Of a stretch of DNA of 64,000 nucleotides, positions 9,123 through 18,677 are shown in pieces. The stretch is from Diacronema lutheri (taxonomy: Eukaryota > Haptophyta > Pavlovophyceae > Pavlovales > Pavlovaceae). Numbering within the stretch: position 1 is the first letter of the stretch; each line of letters begins with the position of its first letter. Where the stretch lies: contig JAGTXO010000001.1 of NCBI GenBank assembly GCA_019448385.1, positions 310,001 to 374,000 on the forward strand. Direction: 5' to 3'. The notes beneath the pieces were generated by a model. It made no database searches. It worked only from the letters and a program-made list of their open reading frames with translations, and had not been told where the DNA came from. Both the position numbers and the translations under genes were made by a program.

Positions 9123-9180
9123 TTCCTGCGGCCTCGACTTCCAACCTCAGCCCACGAAGGTTCACGCGGCCCCAAGCACG
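9123..9180. promoter_or_regulatory. 58-bp bidirectional promoter/5' UTR region
   Basis: This short spacer separates the divergent start codons of the 2OG oxygenase gene (9122, minus) and CCB1 (9181, plus). Both 5' UTRs and the core promoter must fit here or extend into the neighbouring coding sequence. No TATA box is visible. Confidence 0.45.
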
Positions 9181-9981
9181 ATGACGGCCGCGCGGCGTAC
9201 ATTGACGGTGGTGTCGGCACTGCTGCTGGCAGGCAGCGGGGCGGCGATGCGCCCGCCTGTGCAGCGCACGCGCGCGCACGCGAGCCGCGCGCAGCACCTT
9301 GCGCTCGCGCGCCACGCCGCGGGGCGGCGCGCGGCACCGACGGCGCTGCTGCCGCTCCCTGGCATGTCGCTCGCGGAGGTCGACAGCCAATCTGCGAACA
9401 GCTACTACGCGACGCTCGGCTTGTTCGTGCTTACGTTCCCCGGCATCTTCTCGCAGGTCACGCGCGCCACGAAGGCGAAGGTGAAGCGCAAGACGTACGA
9501 GCTCCCCGGGCCGGCGGTCGAGGGCGCAAAGGCGATCAAGCAGGTGGCGGGCGAGGTCGTCGGCCACTTTCAGGCGAACAACTACAAGATCAAGACCGCG
9601 GGCGACACGATCATCTTTGAGGGCAAAAAGATCGGCACCAAGGGCCAAGCCGCCTTCCTTACCTTTTGCGTCTTCATGTCGCTCGGCAGCCTGAGCCTCG
9701 TGCTCACCATCTTCGAGAAGCAGGCGTTTGGTGACAGCGGCTTTCAGCTGGGCAACTTGTGGTTCCTCTCCACGCTCGTCAGCCCGTTGGCGGGCAAGTA
9801 CTACCTTGACAACTCCGAGCGCACCGACGAGGTCTCGGTCAAGCTCGTGATCGCGGACGACGAGCGAACGATCGACCTGACGATCGAGGGCGACGAGCCT
9901 GAGCTCGAGCGGATCGAGGAGAACTTGAAACTGATGCAGAAGGGCATGGAGTACGTGCCGGGCCTGCTCGCCGAGAAGTGA
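9181..9981 (+). CDS. CCB1: Cytochrome b6f haem-attachment factor CCB1
   Basis: A 266-residue intronless protein. The core from about residue 65 matches the CCB1 family (cofactor assembly of complex C, subunit B): SANSYYATLGLFVLTFPGIF is the first membrane segment, followed by KVKRKTYELPGPAVEGAK, a soluble part, GQAAFLTFCVFMSLGSLSLV as a second membrane segment, WFLSTLVSPLAGKYY as a third, and an EKGM/QKGMEYV-like C-terminus. CCB proteins attach haem c' covalently to cytochrome b6 in the thylakoid membrane. The first 60 residues contain a signal-like hydrophobic stretch and an Arg/Ala-rich transit region suited to a secondary plastid. The open frame runs upstream to 8641, but that part is antisense to the oxygenase gene, so the ATG at 9181 is chosen. 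Confidence 0.85.
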   Translation: MTAARRTLTVVSALLLAGSGAAMRPPVQRTRAHASRAQHLALARHAAGRRAAPTALLPLPGMSLAEVDSQSANSYYATLGLFVLTFPGIFSQVTRATKAKVKRKTYELPGPAVEGAKAIKQVAGEVVGHFQANNYKIKTAGDTIIFEGKKIGTKGQAAFLTFCVFMSLGSLSLVLTIFEKQAFGDSGFQLGNLWFLSTLVSPLAGKYYLDNSERTDEVSVKLVIADDERTIDLTIEGDEPELERIEENLKLMQKGMEYVPGLLAEK

Positions 9982-10187
9982 CCGCCGCGCGGCCCGAGCG
10001 CTCGGCGGGCAGACCGTAGAGGGAGGGGGGGGTGCACTCTGCGAAAGAAGTGAGAAAAAAAAAACAGCTCTCCTCTCTTCCCGTCGTTGCCCTCTTCTGC
10101 CCCTTCCTCTCTCTGGATTTGGCGCGTGCGCACGACCACACACGACAATTTGCCGCGCGACTCGTCCTACGCGCTTGAGAGAGCGCG

Positions 10188-12487
10188 TCAGATGGACGAC
10201 CAGTTGCTCGTGTCGATCGCTTCGCGCCGCTTGCGCGGGATAAGCCGAAGCGCGAGCGCGGCCATCCGGCGCTTTGTGCCCTGCAGATGCGCGTACGCAA
10301 AGAAGAGGGCATGGCGCAACCGTTCGCCCATCCCAATTGCCGGTCAGTGCGCCTGGCCGGCGGCGCGTGCGAGCGACGCGCGCAAGAGCGGCGTGCGAGC
10401 CGCGGCTGCGGCCGCGCGCGCGCCCGCCGCGCGCGGCGCTCCTCGCAGCGGCAGGCGCGCACCGAGTAGGGCACTTTGTCGATCACCTCGAGAGCAAAGC
10501 CTTTGACGAGCGCGTACCGCGCCGCCTCCGCCGAGATGCCCCTCGCTCGGAAGTAGAAGACCTGCCGGGGGGGTGAGGGAGAGGGAGGGGGGGGGGGGGG
10601 GGTGAAGGAGTGGTCGTGCGGCGTGGCGGGGTCGGCGGCTCGCAGCGCTCGCCGCGGGCAGCAGCAGCCACCGCACGCACGCGGCGCGCGCAGCCGCACG
10701 CCGCGGCCGCTTGCGCTCCGCGCCTCGCCTTCTCCTCGTCGAGTTCGGCGACCGTTGCGCCGTGCGTGCACTCGACATCGTCGGCGATGATCTCAAGGCA
10801 AGGGGCCACGTCGAGCTTGGCGCCGTCGGAGAGGAGCATCGAGCGGCAGAGCTGGTGCGCAACGGTCTGCTTGGCCAGGCCGTTGGCGCGGATCAGGCCG
10901 CGGAAGACGGCGCGCCCCTTTTGCGCGAGCAAGTTCTTTTGAAGCTGCGACGACTCGCACCCGGCCGTGAGGTGGCGGATCGCCTGGGGGGGGTGGGGGG
11001 GGGGGGGGGGCGGGGGTGGGGGGGGGGGGGGGTCCGCATGAGAGGCGCGGCCGAGCGGCCGCAGGGCCGCGACGGAAGGGGCGCGCGCATCCGACTCGCG
11101 CGTAGCGGGGAGTGCGAGCGGCGCGCGGCTCGGCGCGACGTAAAACGCCCGATCGGCGCGCGCAAGCGCCGCTCGGCGATGGCGGGCGGACCGTGTGCAG
11201 GTCGAGAGCCGACGAGCTCTCACCGCCCGTCAGCATGAGCCCACGCGCGTGCGCTTGCGCGCCCTCGCCCGCGAGAGTCGCGCCCACGTTAATGCGGCAC
11301 AGGAACGCCGGCCCCTGCAGCGTCGTCAGCTCGTAGCGCGCGCCCGCCGCGCACGTCACCTCCACGTTCTCGACGTGCGACGAGAGGGGGCCGCGCTCGG
11401 CAACGAGCGTGTGGCGTACAAGAGCACCGTCGGAGAGGAGGAGCTGGCCGACCGCGTTGGTGAGCGCGCGCGACGCGCCGGCAGCGCCCGTGCCCTCCGC
11501 GCCCTCCGCCGCGCCCGCGAGCTCGCACGCGTCGACGTGCGACGTGACGAGCGTGATGGCACTCCCCGCACCACCGTCGAGGAGGTAACGCGGGTGGCTG
11601 ACGGGCGCGGACGCGCTGCTCACAAAGACGAGGTGGATGGGCTCGGTGTCGGCGAGCGCGACGCCCGCGGGGATCACCATCGCCGCCACATCCACCGCCG
11701 CGGCCGCGTTGAGCGCGCAGAACGGCGCGCCGCCCAGCCCGCCTGCGACCGACGCGTCCGAAACGCCGAGGGTGTTCGCGTTCGCGCCCTCGATGCGCAC
11801 GGCGAGCTTGGCGAGAAGCTGCTCGCGGCGCGGCGCGTCTAGATCCGCCAGCCCGCCCACGTATACGCCGCCCGGCAGCCCCGACACGCGCGAGAGCGCG
11901 GCGCAAAAGGCGCCGTCCACAAACACGGCGACCGCACCTGCGCCATCCGCCACGTACGCGTCGGGCAGTACGGCAGGCAGCGGCACGGGCGCGGCGCCGT
12001 CGACCAAAGCAAACGTGCGCGCATACAGCTCGCGTACGCCCACGTGCCGCCACGCTTCCGACTTGCTCACCGGCAACCCGCCCGCGTCGACGAGAGCGCG
12101 CACCTCGGCCGCGCCCGCAGCGCGGAACGCGTCGAGCGCGTCCGCGGCAGGCGGCGCAAGCGGGGGCACGGCGGCGAGCAGCCCGTCAAACCACTGGGCC
12201 GGGAGGATCGACGCGGGCGCGGCGCCCGGCGCCGCCTCCGCGACAACGATGTCGTTGGGCCGCCATTCGGCCACGGCGCCGCCGTCGGTGGCGCCGAGCC
12301 CGCCTGGCGCGTCTGCTGCGCGCGCCGCGGGCGCGCGCGACGAGAGCATCGAAGCGGAGCGCGAACTACGTGCAGAGCGCGCCGCCAGCCGCCCACGCTG
12401 CGGCGCGCCGCGCGCTACCGTTCCCGCGCAGCCCGCCAGCGTGAGCGCGACGCCGAGCAGCAGCCAGACTGAGCGCGGGGGCGGCAT
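10188..12487 (-). CDS. sufD: Fe-S cluster assembly scaffold subunit SufD, plastid-type
   Basis: Four exons are proposed: 12487-11192, 10983-10729, 10561-10463 and 10280-10188, all phase 0, giving about 580 residues. The SufBD core is clear: SSSALDLHT joins IRHLTAGCESSQLQKNLLAQ across intron 1, then FRGLI, LLSDGAKLDVAPCLEI, ADDVECTHGATVAELDEEK and VFYFRARGISAEAARY across intron 2. Intron 1 has donor GTCCGC and a poly-C tract against its acceptor. Intron 2 has a GC donor (AAG|GCGAGG), forced by the conserved DEEK-VFYF junction. SufD works with SufB and SufC in plastid iron-sulfur cluster assembly. The N-terminus (signal-like hydrophobic stretch, then Arg/Ser-rich) suits plastid import. The final exon is uncertain: the protein may instead end shortly after EVIDKVPYS. 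It is divergent from the LEA-like gene. Confidence 0.87.
10986..11032. repeat. Interrupted poly-G/C tract in SufD intron 1
   Basis: Runs of 8, 16, 5 and 15 G on the + strand, separated by single T or C, give poly-C on the coding strand of sufD. The last run abuts the 3' splice site, so the acceptor reads CCCCCCCAG. A related run of 16 G lies at 10587-10602 in intron 2, about 24 bases before that acceptor. Confidence 0.85.
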
Positions 12488-12652
12488 CGTGGCAGCAGCA
12501 ACAATAATGGCTCTGCCTCTGCTGTTTAATGAACGAGCGCGACGTGTTTTCAAAGGTGGCGGCGGGAAAGTCGCATCCAAAAGTCGCCGTCGTCGTCCTC
12601 AACCCGCCCACGACAAAGTCGCATCCGCAACCCGCCCACGACAAAGAAAGCC

Positions 12653-13047
12653 ATGCCCTCCAACGAGAAGAGTGCGTCGCGCCGGCGCGGAGCGAACGCA
12701 CGTGGCGCGCGAAGCGCGCGCGATGCAAAGCGCGGCCTGCCCACTGCGCTCACTGCGCGCGTGTCCCATCCCCACGTTCCATCGCGACACATTGTGCAGA
12801 GTCGACCGAGGCGACCGAGACGAGCACCGTCGAGACGGTGAAGGAGAAGGCCGAGCAGAAGGGCGCGGAGGCGCAGGACGCCGCCAAGTCGACGGCTGAG
12901 TCGCTCAAAGAAACCGCAACAGGCGCCGCCAACAAGGCCAGCGAGATGCTCTCCGCAGGCAAGGAGAAGGTCGGTGAAGCTATCGGCGCTGTGACGGGCT
13001 CGGCGGACGAGGAGAAGAAGGGTGCGGACGACAAGAGCGGCAAGTAA
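12653..13047 (+). CDS. Small hydrophilic LEA-like protein
   Basis: Two exons (12653-12671 and 12800-13047) with a 128-bp intron (donor GTGCGT) give 88 residues: MPSNEK joined to KSTEATETSTVETVKEK. The rest is Lys/Ala/Glu/Thr-rich amphipathic helix (AEAQDAAKSTAESLKETA, then KASEMLSAGKEKVGEAIG) ending in a charged tail DKSGK. This resembles group-3 LEA/CsbD-like stress proteins, disordered in solution and helical on drying or at membranes. An unspliced frame opens upstream at 12529, but its first 90 residues are low-quality, whereas the two-exon model gives a short clean protein. Function is inferred from composition only. Confidence 0.65.
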
Positions 13048-13372
13048 GGCGCTCTCACCATTCGCCTCGGGCCTGTAGGCGATGCCGTTTGACGCGACGA
13101 CGCCGGCGGAGGACGTCATGTACAAAACAAACGACAGTGTTCGCGCACGCTGTACACAACGTGCAAACCAAGGTCAGCGCCAGGCCGCCGGCGGCGCTCG
13201 CCCTCCCGTCCTCCTTCGACTCGTGCGCACCTGCCGATGGCGGCGCTCGTCCTCCCGTCACTCTGATGTGCGATGTCCTCCCCGCCGGCGAGCTCGGTGC
13301 CCGCGAGGATTCAAGCAGGCGCATTGCGAGCACGCACGTAGGCGGCATCGAATCATATCCTGAAATTGGTGT
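13048..13372. other. Convergent intergenic region
   Basis: This lies between the 3' ends of the LEA-like gene and the C2C2 zinc-protein gene. It must hold both 3' UTRs and terminators. Frames here are Arg/Ala-rich and unlike known proteins. No RNA gene or repeat was seen. Confidence 0.5.
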
Positions 13373-13939
13373 TCAGGCCGAGGGCGCCCTGGCCCTGCCG
13401 CGCAGCGCGCCGCCGCGGCCGCGCGCTCGCCCTCTTCCGAGCACGACCGGCTTTAGACCAGTGACCTTCTCCGCCTCAATGGCCGAGTAGGCGGACGCCG
13501 CGACGACCTTCTCCGCGGCCGAACCCGAGGCTTCCGCGCGCTGCATCGCCTGCCTCGCGGCGGCGAGCCGCGCCGCGTACTTCTCCGCGCCATCCGCCGC
13601 CGCCGCCTGCTCGGCATCGGCGACGCACGTCTGACAGCGCTGCTTCTCGCCACCCTTGCTCAGCTGGTTGCGGTTGAACGCGGCGGCGGGCAGCGACCGC
13701 GCGCACGCCGAGCACACGTGCTCGGCGCCGGCCGCGTCATCGGCTGTAGCGAGCCGCTGCTTGTCGGCGGCCGCCTGTCGCTCGACGGCTGCGGCGGCCT
13801 CCACGCACGCCACGCATCTGAGCGGCGCGGTTGGGTCGCGCCGGTGCCTCTCGAGCGCGGCCTTGCTGAACTCGGAGCCGATGAGGCGCTTGCGGCCGCA
13901 CGCCGTACATTCAAAATTTCCAGCCCACGCAGCCGCCAT
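13373..13939 (-). CDS. Protein with two C2C2 zinc modules (Stc1-like)
   Basis: An intronless protein of 188 residues starting at MAAAWAGNFECTACGRKRL. Two similar units follow, each with Cys-x2-Cys, a basic/hydrophobic spacer containing F-S-K or F-N-R-N, and a second Cys-x2-Cys: FECTACGRKRL ... LRCVACVE and VCSACARSLPAAAFNRNQL ... QRCQTCV. This spacing is like the Stc1-type zinc domain seen in fungi and protists, which in fission yeast links RNAi to heterochromatin. The match is by pattern only. The C-terminal third is Ala-rich helix with a basic RG-rich tail. The longer open frame upstream (to 14113) is rejected because it overlaps the divergent helicase start. The two starts are 74 bp apart. 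Confidence 0.65.
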   Translation of the reverse strand: MAAAWAGNFECTACGRKRLIGSEFSKAALERHRRDPTAPLRCVACVEAAAAVERQAAADKQRLATADDAAGAEHVCSACARSLPAAAFNRNQLSKGGEKQRCQTCVADAEQAAAADGAEKYAARLAAARQAMQRAEASGSAAEKVVAASAYSAIEAEKVTGLKPVVLGRGRARGRGGALRGRARAPSA

Positions 13940-14013
13940 GATGCGAGCCTCCTTCTCATGATTGGTTTTCTTCCTTGTTACAACAGCTACCATAGGCATT
14001 TCTGCCACGTGCC

Positions 14014-17000
14014 ATGGCGACGGCACCCGCGCCCCCACCGCCCGGGAAGAAGGAGGAGGAGGAGGAGGATGAGGAGGACGAGGGGTCGGCGATGCTCCTT
14101 GAGGCGGTGACAAAGGACGAGTGGAAGACGATCGAAGGCGCGCTGCTGCCGCAGCGGCGCGCGGTGTGCGAGATGCTCACGCGCGTCTGCACGCAGATCC
14201 GCGTTAGCGCCGAGAAGCCCGCCGACGGCAAGAAGGAGCGAGGTGACAAGTCGGAGGCCAAGAAGGACGTGGTATTCGACGATAACATTGGGCGCTTCCT
14301 CGTCGACATGCTGCCCGAGATGGACGGCTTTGCCGAGTGGATCTACTCCAACCACATCCGACCCAAGCTCGAGTCGATGGGACTCGACCTGCCGTCCGAC
14401 GATGCGGGCCAGTCCGATGGCAAGGAGGACAAAAAGGGCGGCGGCGGGAAGAAGAGCGGCGGCGGCGGTGGTGGTGGCAAGAAGGACAAGGCGGCCAAGG
14501 AGGTGAAGATCCCCGCGAAGGTGCAGATCAAGCTCGACAATATTGTGCGCATCATGCAGGGCGAGAGCGCAAACACGACCAAGATGGCGGGCAAGCGGGG
14601 CAACCTGGGCGATCGCTCGGTCGGCTGGCTCGAAGGGCTCCAGCCCGAGCGCCCGCTTGCCAACGACGCGCCGTGGGAGCTGCAGCTTGCGCGCGAGATG
14701 GCCGCCGCCGGCGCGCTCCTGCACAGGGAGGCGAGCAAGGCGGTCGGCTTTGCGGCGATCCGCAACCTCTCCGACGCGATCATGACGTACGAGGCGCAGT
14801 TCCGCATCCGCTTTGACGAGGCGGCGCTGCGCAAGGCTCTCGGCTCGCGGTTGCTCACCGACGCGCGGCACGTGCTTGGCAAGGTGAAGGACGCCGTCTC
14901 GTTCGAGGCGGACGAGTGCCTGCGCTCATACGCGCACCTGCTCTCGTCGTCAGAGTTTCGCAAGCGGCACGCGGCCAAGTTCCTGCAGCCGTACCCGACG
15001 CAGCTCGAGCTTTTTCGCCAGCTGTTGCAGCCTGGCCCGCAGCTCGTCCTCCTCCGCTCGCCGCCCGACACGGGCAAGACGTCCGTCGCTCCGACCCTCG
15101 CCGAGCTCTTCCCCGACCACCGCGTTGTCTTCTGCTGCCTCGCGCGGCGCGTCAACCTCGAGATCGCGCAGATCCTGTACAACCAGGGCATCCCGTTCGC
15201 GTGGGTGCACAACAGCCTCGTCACGTGCTCGTGGCTCTGCGGGCTGCGCGGCGCGAGCACGTCGAGCTCGATCGAGCAGATGGAGCAGAAGCTGCGCGAC
15301 GGCGTCGAGCGGCAGGAGGAGGCGAAGCTGCGCATGCGCAAGCGGCGCGCGCCGATGCCGCTCCGCCCGCCGCGCATGTTCGTCACCGACGTCATGTCCG
15401 CCGGCTGGCTGCTCCGCCAGCTGCCGCCCGCCAACACGGTGCTCATGCTCGACGAGCCGACGATGGGCTCGGACCAGTCCGGCGGCGAGGCGCAGCCGGA
15501 CAATTCGATCACCGGTTGCATGGTCGCGGCGATGCTCGCGTCACCGGTCAAGGCGGTGTGGTGCTCGGCAACGTTGCCCTCGCGCGAGCTGCTCCCGTCC
15601 GCCGTCGGCGCGTGGCGCAAGGCGATGGCGCCGCTGTGCAAGGAGGGCCAGCAGCCGTGCATCAACGAGATTGTCTCGATGCAGCTCAACGTCGGATCGC
15701 TGCTCGTGCGGCCCAACGGGCGGATCGCCGCGCCGCACCAGCTGTGCTCGAGCGTCGCCGAGCTGCGCGAGTTGGTCTCGCGCGTGCGCTCCGAGCCGCT
15801 GTTGCTCAAGGCGTACACTGCGCAGGCGGTTGTCGACCTGAACGAGCGGCTCGCGCGGCCGGCGGCCGCCGCGCGGATCGCAAAGGCCGGTGTGTCGGTG
15901 CAGCCGCTCAACGACGCGTTCCGTGACCCGTCGATGCTCACGCACGCGTCGATCCGCGACTACGCTCTGCGCACGCTCGACGCGCTGCACGCCGCCGGCG
16001 ACGACGAGCTCGTTCGTGCCGTCTGCTCGGCGGAGGGCGACGGCGACGTGAGCGGCCCGCCGCCGTTCCCGCCGTTCGGCGCGAGCGCGCTCCTCACGTC
16101 GACGGCGCGCTTCTTCATGGGCATGACGCTCACCGTCTCGACCAAGCCGACGGCGCAGCTGCAGGAGACGGCGGACGAGTTGGTGGGCGAGATGCCCTCG
16201 CTCAAGGAGCTGTCCAAGGAGGTGGAGCTGCACGAGGCGAACCTCGAGCGGCAGATCAACGCCGTGCGCAAGGAGGTCGAGAAGGCGGCCAAGGGCGCGC
16301 CCGACCGGATGGAGGAGCTGATGGCGCAGCGCATGCGCGAGCTCGACATGAGCATTGGCGTCGAGAAGGCGCTGCGCGTCCCCGAGCACACCATCGTCAA
16401 CTCGCGCGCGCACGTGCGGCACTACGCGCTCAAGGGCGGGATGAGCGAGCGGCAGGCGGACGAGCTGCTCAAGAGCATCGACCCGTCCTTCTTCCGGCAC
16501 ATGCCCAAGCAGTCAGAGCTGACGCGCATCTCGATCGACCTCCTCGTCGAGGACCGTTGGAAGTTGCTCCTCCTTGCTGGCGTCGGCGCGCACGCGCCAC
16601 ACTCCGCTGCGGTCAATCCGCAGGGCAACACGTCATACACGCACTATGTGGGCGAGCAGATGGAGAAGGGTGCGCTCTCCGTCTGTGCCGTCACAAAGGT
16701 GCACGCGCTCCTCCTCCTCGCCCCGCTGCGCCGTCCAGCGCGTGCCTTATCCTCACCTCCCCCCCCCCCCCCCCCTTGCCCCCCCTCCCACCTCCCCTGC
16801 GCTCGCGCCTCCGTCGCCTCCGTCGCCTCTTCTCCTCCCAGGACTTCACCTACGGCGCCAATGTGCCGTGCACGTCGGTGCTCGTCGAGAAGGCCTTCTC
16901 GAGCAGCCACTCAGCGAACACGCTCCGGCAGTTCATTGGCCGAGTCGCGCGCACAGGCCTCGCCTCCTTTGGCGTCGCGCAGTTCGAGGTGCGCGCACGA

Positions 17001-17204
17001 TGGCGCCGCCGCCCTGCGTGCGCGCCGTGCGCCTTCACACGCCCACTTGGCGCCGTGCATGCGCGCCGCGTCGCGCACGTGCGCGACGGCCAGGATGATG
17101 CGGCGCTGCACAAGCTCTTCATGCAGAACGACAACCTCGAGGCGCTCGTGATGGAGGCGACCGCGGCCGCGCAGATTGAGCGCAGTCAGGCGCCCGCCGC
17201 GTGA
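14014..17204 (+). CDS. Divergent superfamily-2 helicase-like ATPase
   Basis: Three exons (14014-16698, 16842-16988, 17094-17204; donors GTGCAC and GTGCGC) give 980 residues. The N-terminus has an acidic Glu/Asp run and a Gly/Lys-rich linker. The ATPase core has an unusual Walker A, SPPDTGKTS, at 349-357. Walker B is VLMLDEPTMGS with DEPT at 480-483 instead of DEAD or DEAH, and a motif III-like SATLPS is near 518. The C-terminal lobe carries RQFIGRVARTG at 924-934, matching motif VI (Q-x2-G-R-x2-R), which exists only after intron 1 is removed. A coiled coil (LKELSKEVELHEANLERQIN) lies near residue 735. Together these indicate an SF2 helicase fold. No subfamily is recognised, and the substrate is unknown. 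Intron 1 contains a 17-C run. Confidence 0.78.
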
Positions 17205-17402
17205 GCGGCGGCAGCGCCTGGTTTTGGATTTGGCGCCTAGCGACCCTTGCGGAGTGCAGAAGTGGAGTCGACACTCGCGCTTCACAGTTCACAGACTGTC
17301 ACTGATCACCGGTTCCCGCGGTGGTGCTAGGGTGCGCGGGGCGTGCAAAGCCGCCGTCACCTTGCAGTACAGCGGGCCGGCGCGCCAACCGCAGCGCACC
17401 GC

Positions 17403-18447
17403 CTACTTCTGCCACGCGCGCGTGATGCTCCACGCGGTGCTCGAGAGCGCGTTGTCCGCGGTGAGCGACGGCACGTTGCACTTGAGGCGCCACGCCGAGC
17501 CGTCGTCGCACGCCTTGTCGTAGCGCAGGTCAAGCTTTGCCGCCTCCGGGTCGATCTGGGCGTGGAGCGCGTCGCCATTGCTCAGCTTGGACATCCAACC
17601 GAGGCCCCACCTCTGCAGCGCGCCGTCGCTGCCGACGGTCGCCGACGGGATCAGGACGTTCTGTGGCGACGGGCGCGTCATGGCGGCGGCGACGGCGCGG
17701 GCGGAAGGTGAGTCGCGAGCGCGCGAGGCTAGCCGCCGGCCGCGCCGCGCAGAGGGGCGGGGGTGGGCGGCGCACGTTGGCGCCGACGTCCTGCTGCAGC
17801 TCAACGGTGAGCTCGCGCTCGTTCACGTCGATGGAGGGCGAGACAGTGAGGCGATCGCCGAGCTGGCGCGAGAGCGGCAGGTCGCTGAACTCCTTGGAGA
17901 GGTCGACTTTGCCCACCTTGAGGTTCTTGTCGACGTCGGCCGAGACGCGCACGCCCTGCTTCGTGAGGAGCGAGGCCTCGAGCTTGGTGGCCTGGTCGGC
18001 AAAATCGTGCGTGACCTGCGCGTCGAGCTTCAGGTTCGTGTCGATCACCCTCTTCGCGACCGCGGCCGTGTGGAAGAAGTCGGCGTGCTTCTGCTTGTCG
18101 AGCGTCACGCCCGCCTGCGCGCCGCCGACTTCCTGCCGGAAGGAGCCGCGGAACGCGGACCAGGAGAGCTTGCCCGAGTTGGCGTCGGACTGCGTGCGGG
18201 CATGGGGTGGAGGCGCGGCGCGCGCGCAGGCGCGCACGCGTTGCATGAGCCGCGCGCGGTGCGGCGCGCGGCGCACGCGCAAGATGAGGGCGCGCCGCGC
18301 GCGCGTTCCCGGTGCCGCGCGTCGTACCGAGATCGAGCGCGACGGGGTGGACGAGAGGAGGCCTACAGTCGTGCGCGCTGAGGCCATGCGGTCGACGATG
18401 CTGCGGTCGTCGAGCGTCGCGAGGACGAGGAGGAGGTTGGTGAACAT
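17403..18447 (-). CDS. Unrecognised beta-rich protein with N-terminal targeting sequence
   Basis: Three exons (18447-18328, 18189-17776, 17660-17403; donors GTACGA and GTGCGC, all phase 0) give 263 residues. The N-terminus MFTNLLLVLATL followed by a Ser/Arg-rich stretch looks like a signal plus transit peptide. The body alternates polar and hydrophobic residues: KLSWSAFRGSFRQEVGG, TNLKLDAQVTHDF, VRVSADVDKNLKVGKVDL, RELTVELQQDVGANNVLIP, KLDLRYDKACDDGSAWRLK. It ends in a helix-like SSTAWSITRAWQK. The repeated amphipathic strands could form an antiparallel beta-sheet or membrane barrel, as in plastid envelope proteins; that is conjecture. No family is recognised. The splices remove Arg/Pro-rich stretches that break the pattern. 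Confidence 0.6.
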
Positions 18448-18561
18448 GACGGCGATATGCGAGAGAAGACGAGCGCCTTTTGTCGAGTTTGGACGGACTG
18501 CTTGCCGCGGATGGTTGCTGCCCGCGCGCGGGTGCGAATTCTCGCGGCACACGCAACCCCA

Positions 18562-18583
18562 AACCTGAAACCTGAAACCTGAA
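18562..18583. repeat. Heptamer tandem repeat (AACCTGA)3
   Basis: Three consecutive copies of AACCTGA lie in the spacer upstream of the unrecognised plastid-type gene. The repeat is short and resembles telomere-like heptamers only loosely. Confidence 0.6.
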
Positions 18584-18677
18584 CCCGCAACTGGCGATTG
18601 ACAAGACACTCGAGGACTTGCTGAGGCGCACGGACGCACAAATCGGGAATCGCCTCGCGGCCATGCCACACGGCCGA

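Noticed and set aside
16757-16786. Poly-C runs as assembly gaps
   Set aside because: They vary in length, carry interspersed bases, have normal flanks and recur at the same position in introns, so they look like sequence rather than fill. Exact lengths remain uncertain.
18562-18583. AACCTGA repeat as an interstitial telomere
   Set aside because: Only three copies, and the heptamer is not TTTAGGG, TTAGGG or a known algal telomere unit.
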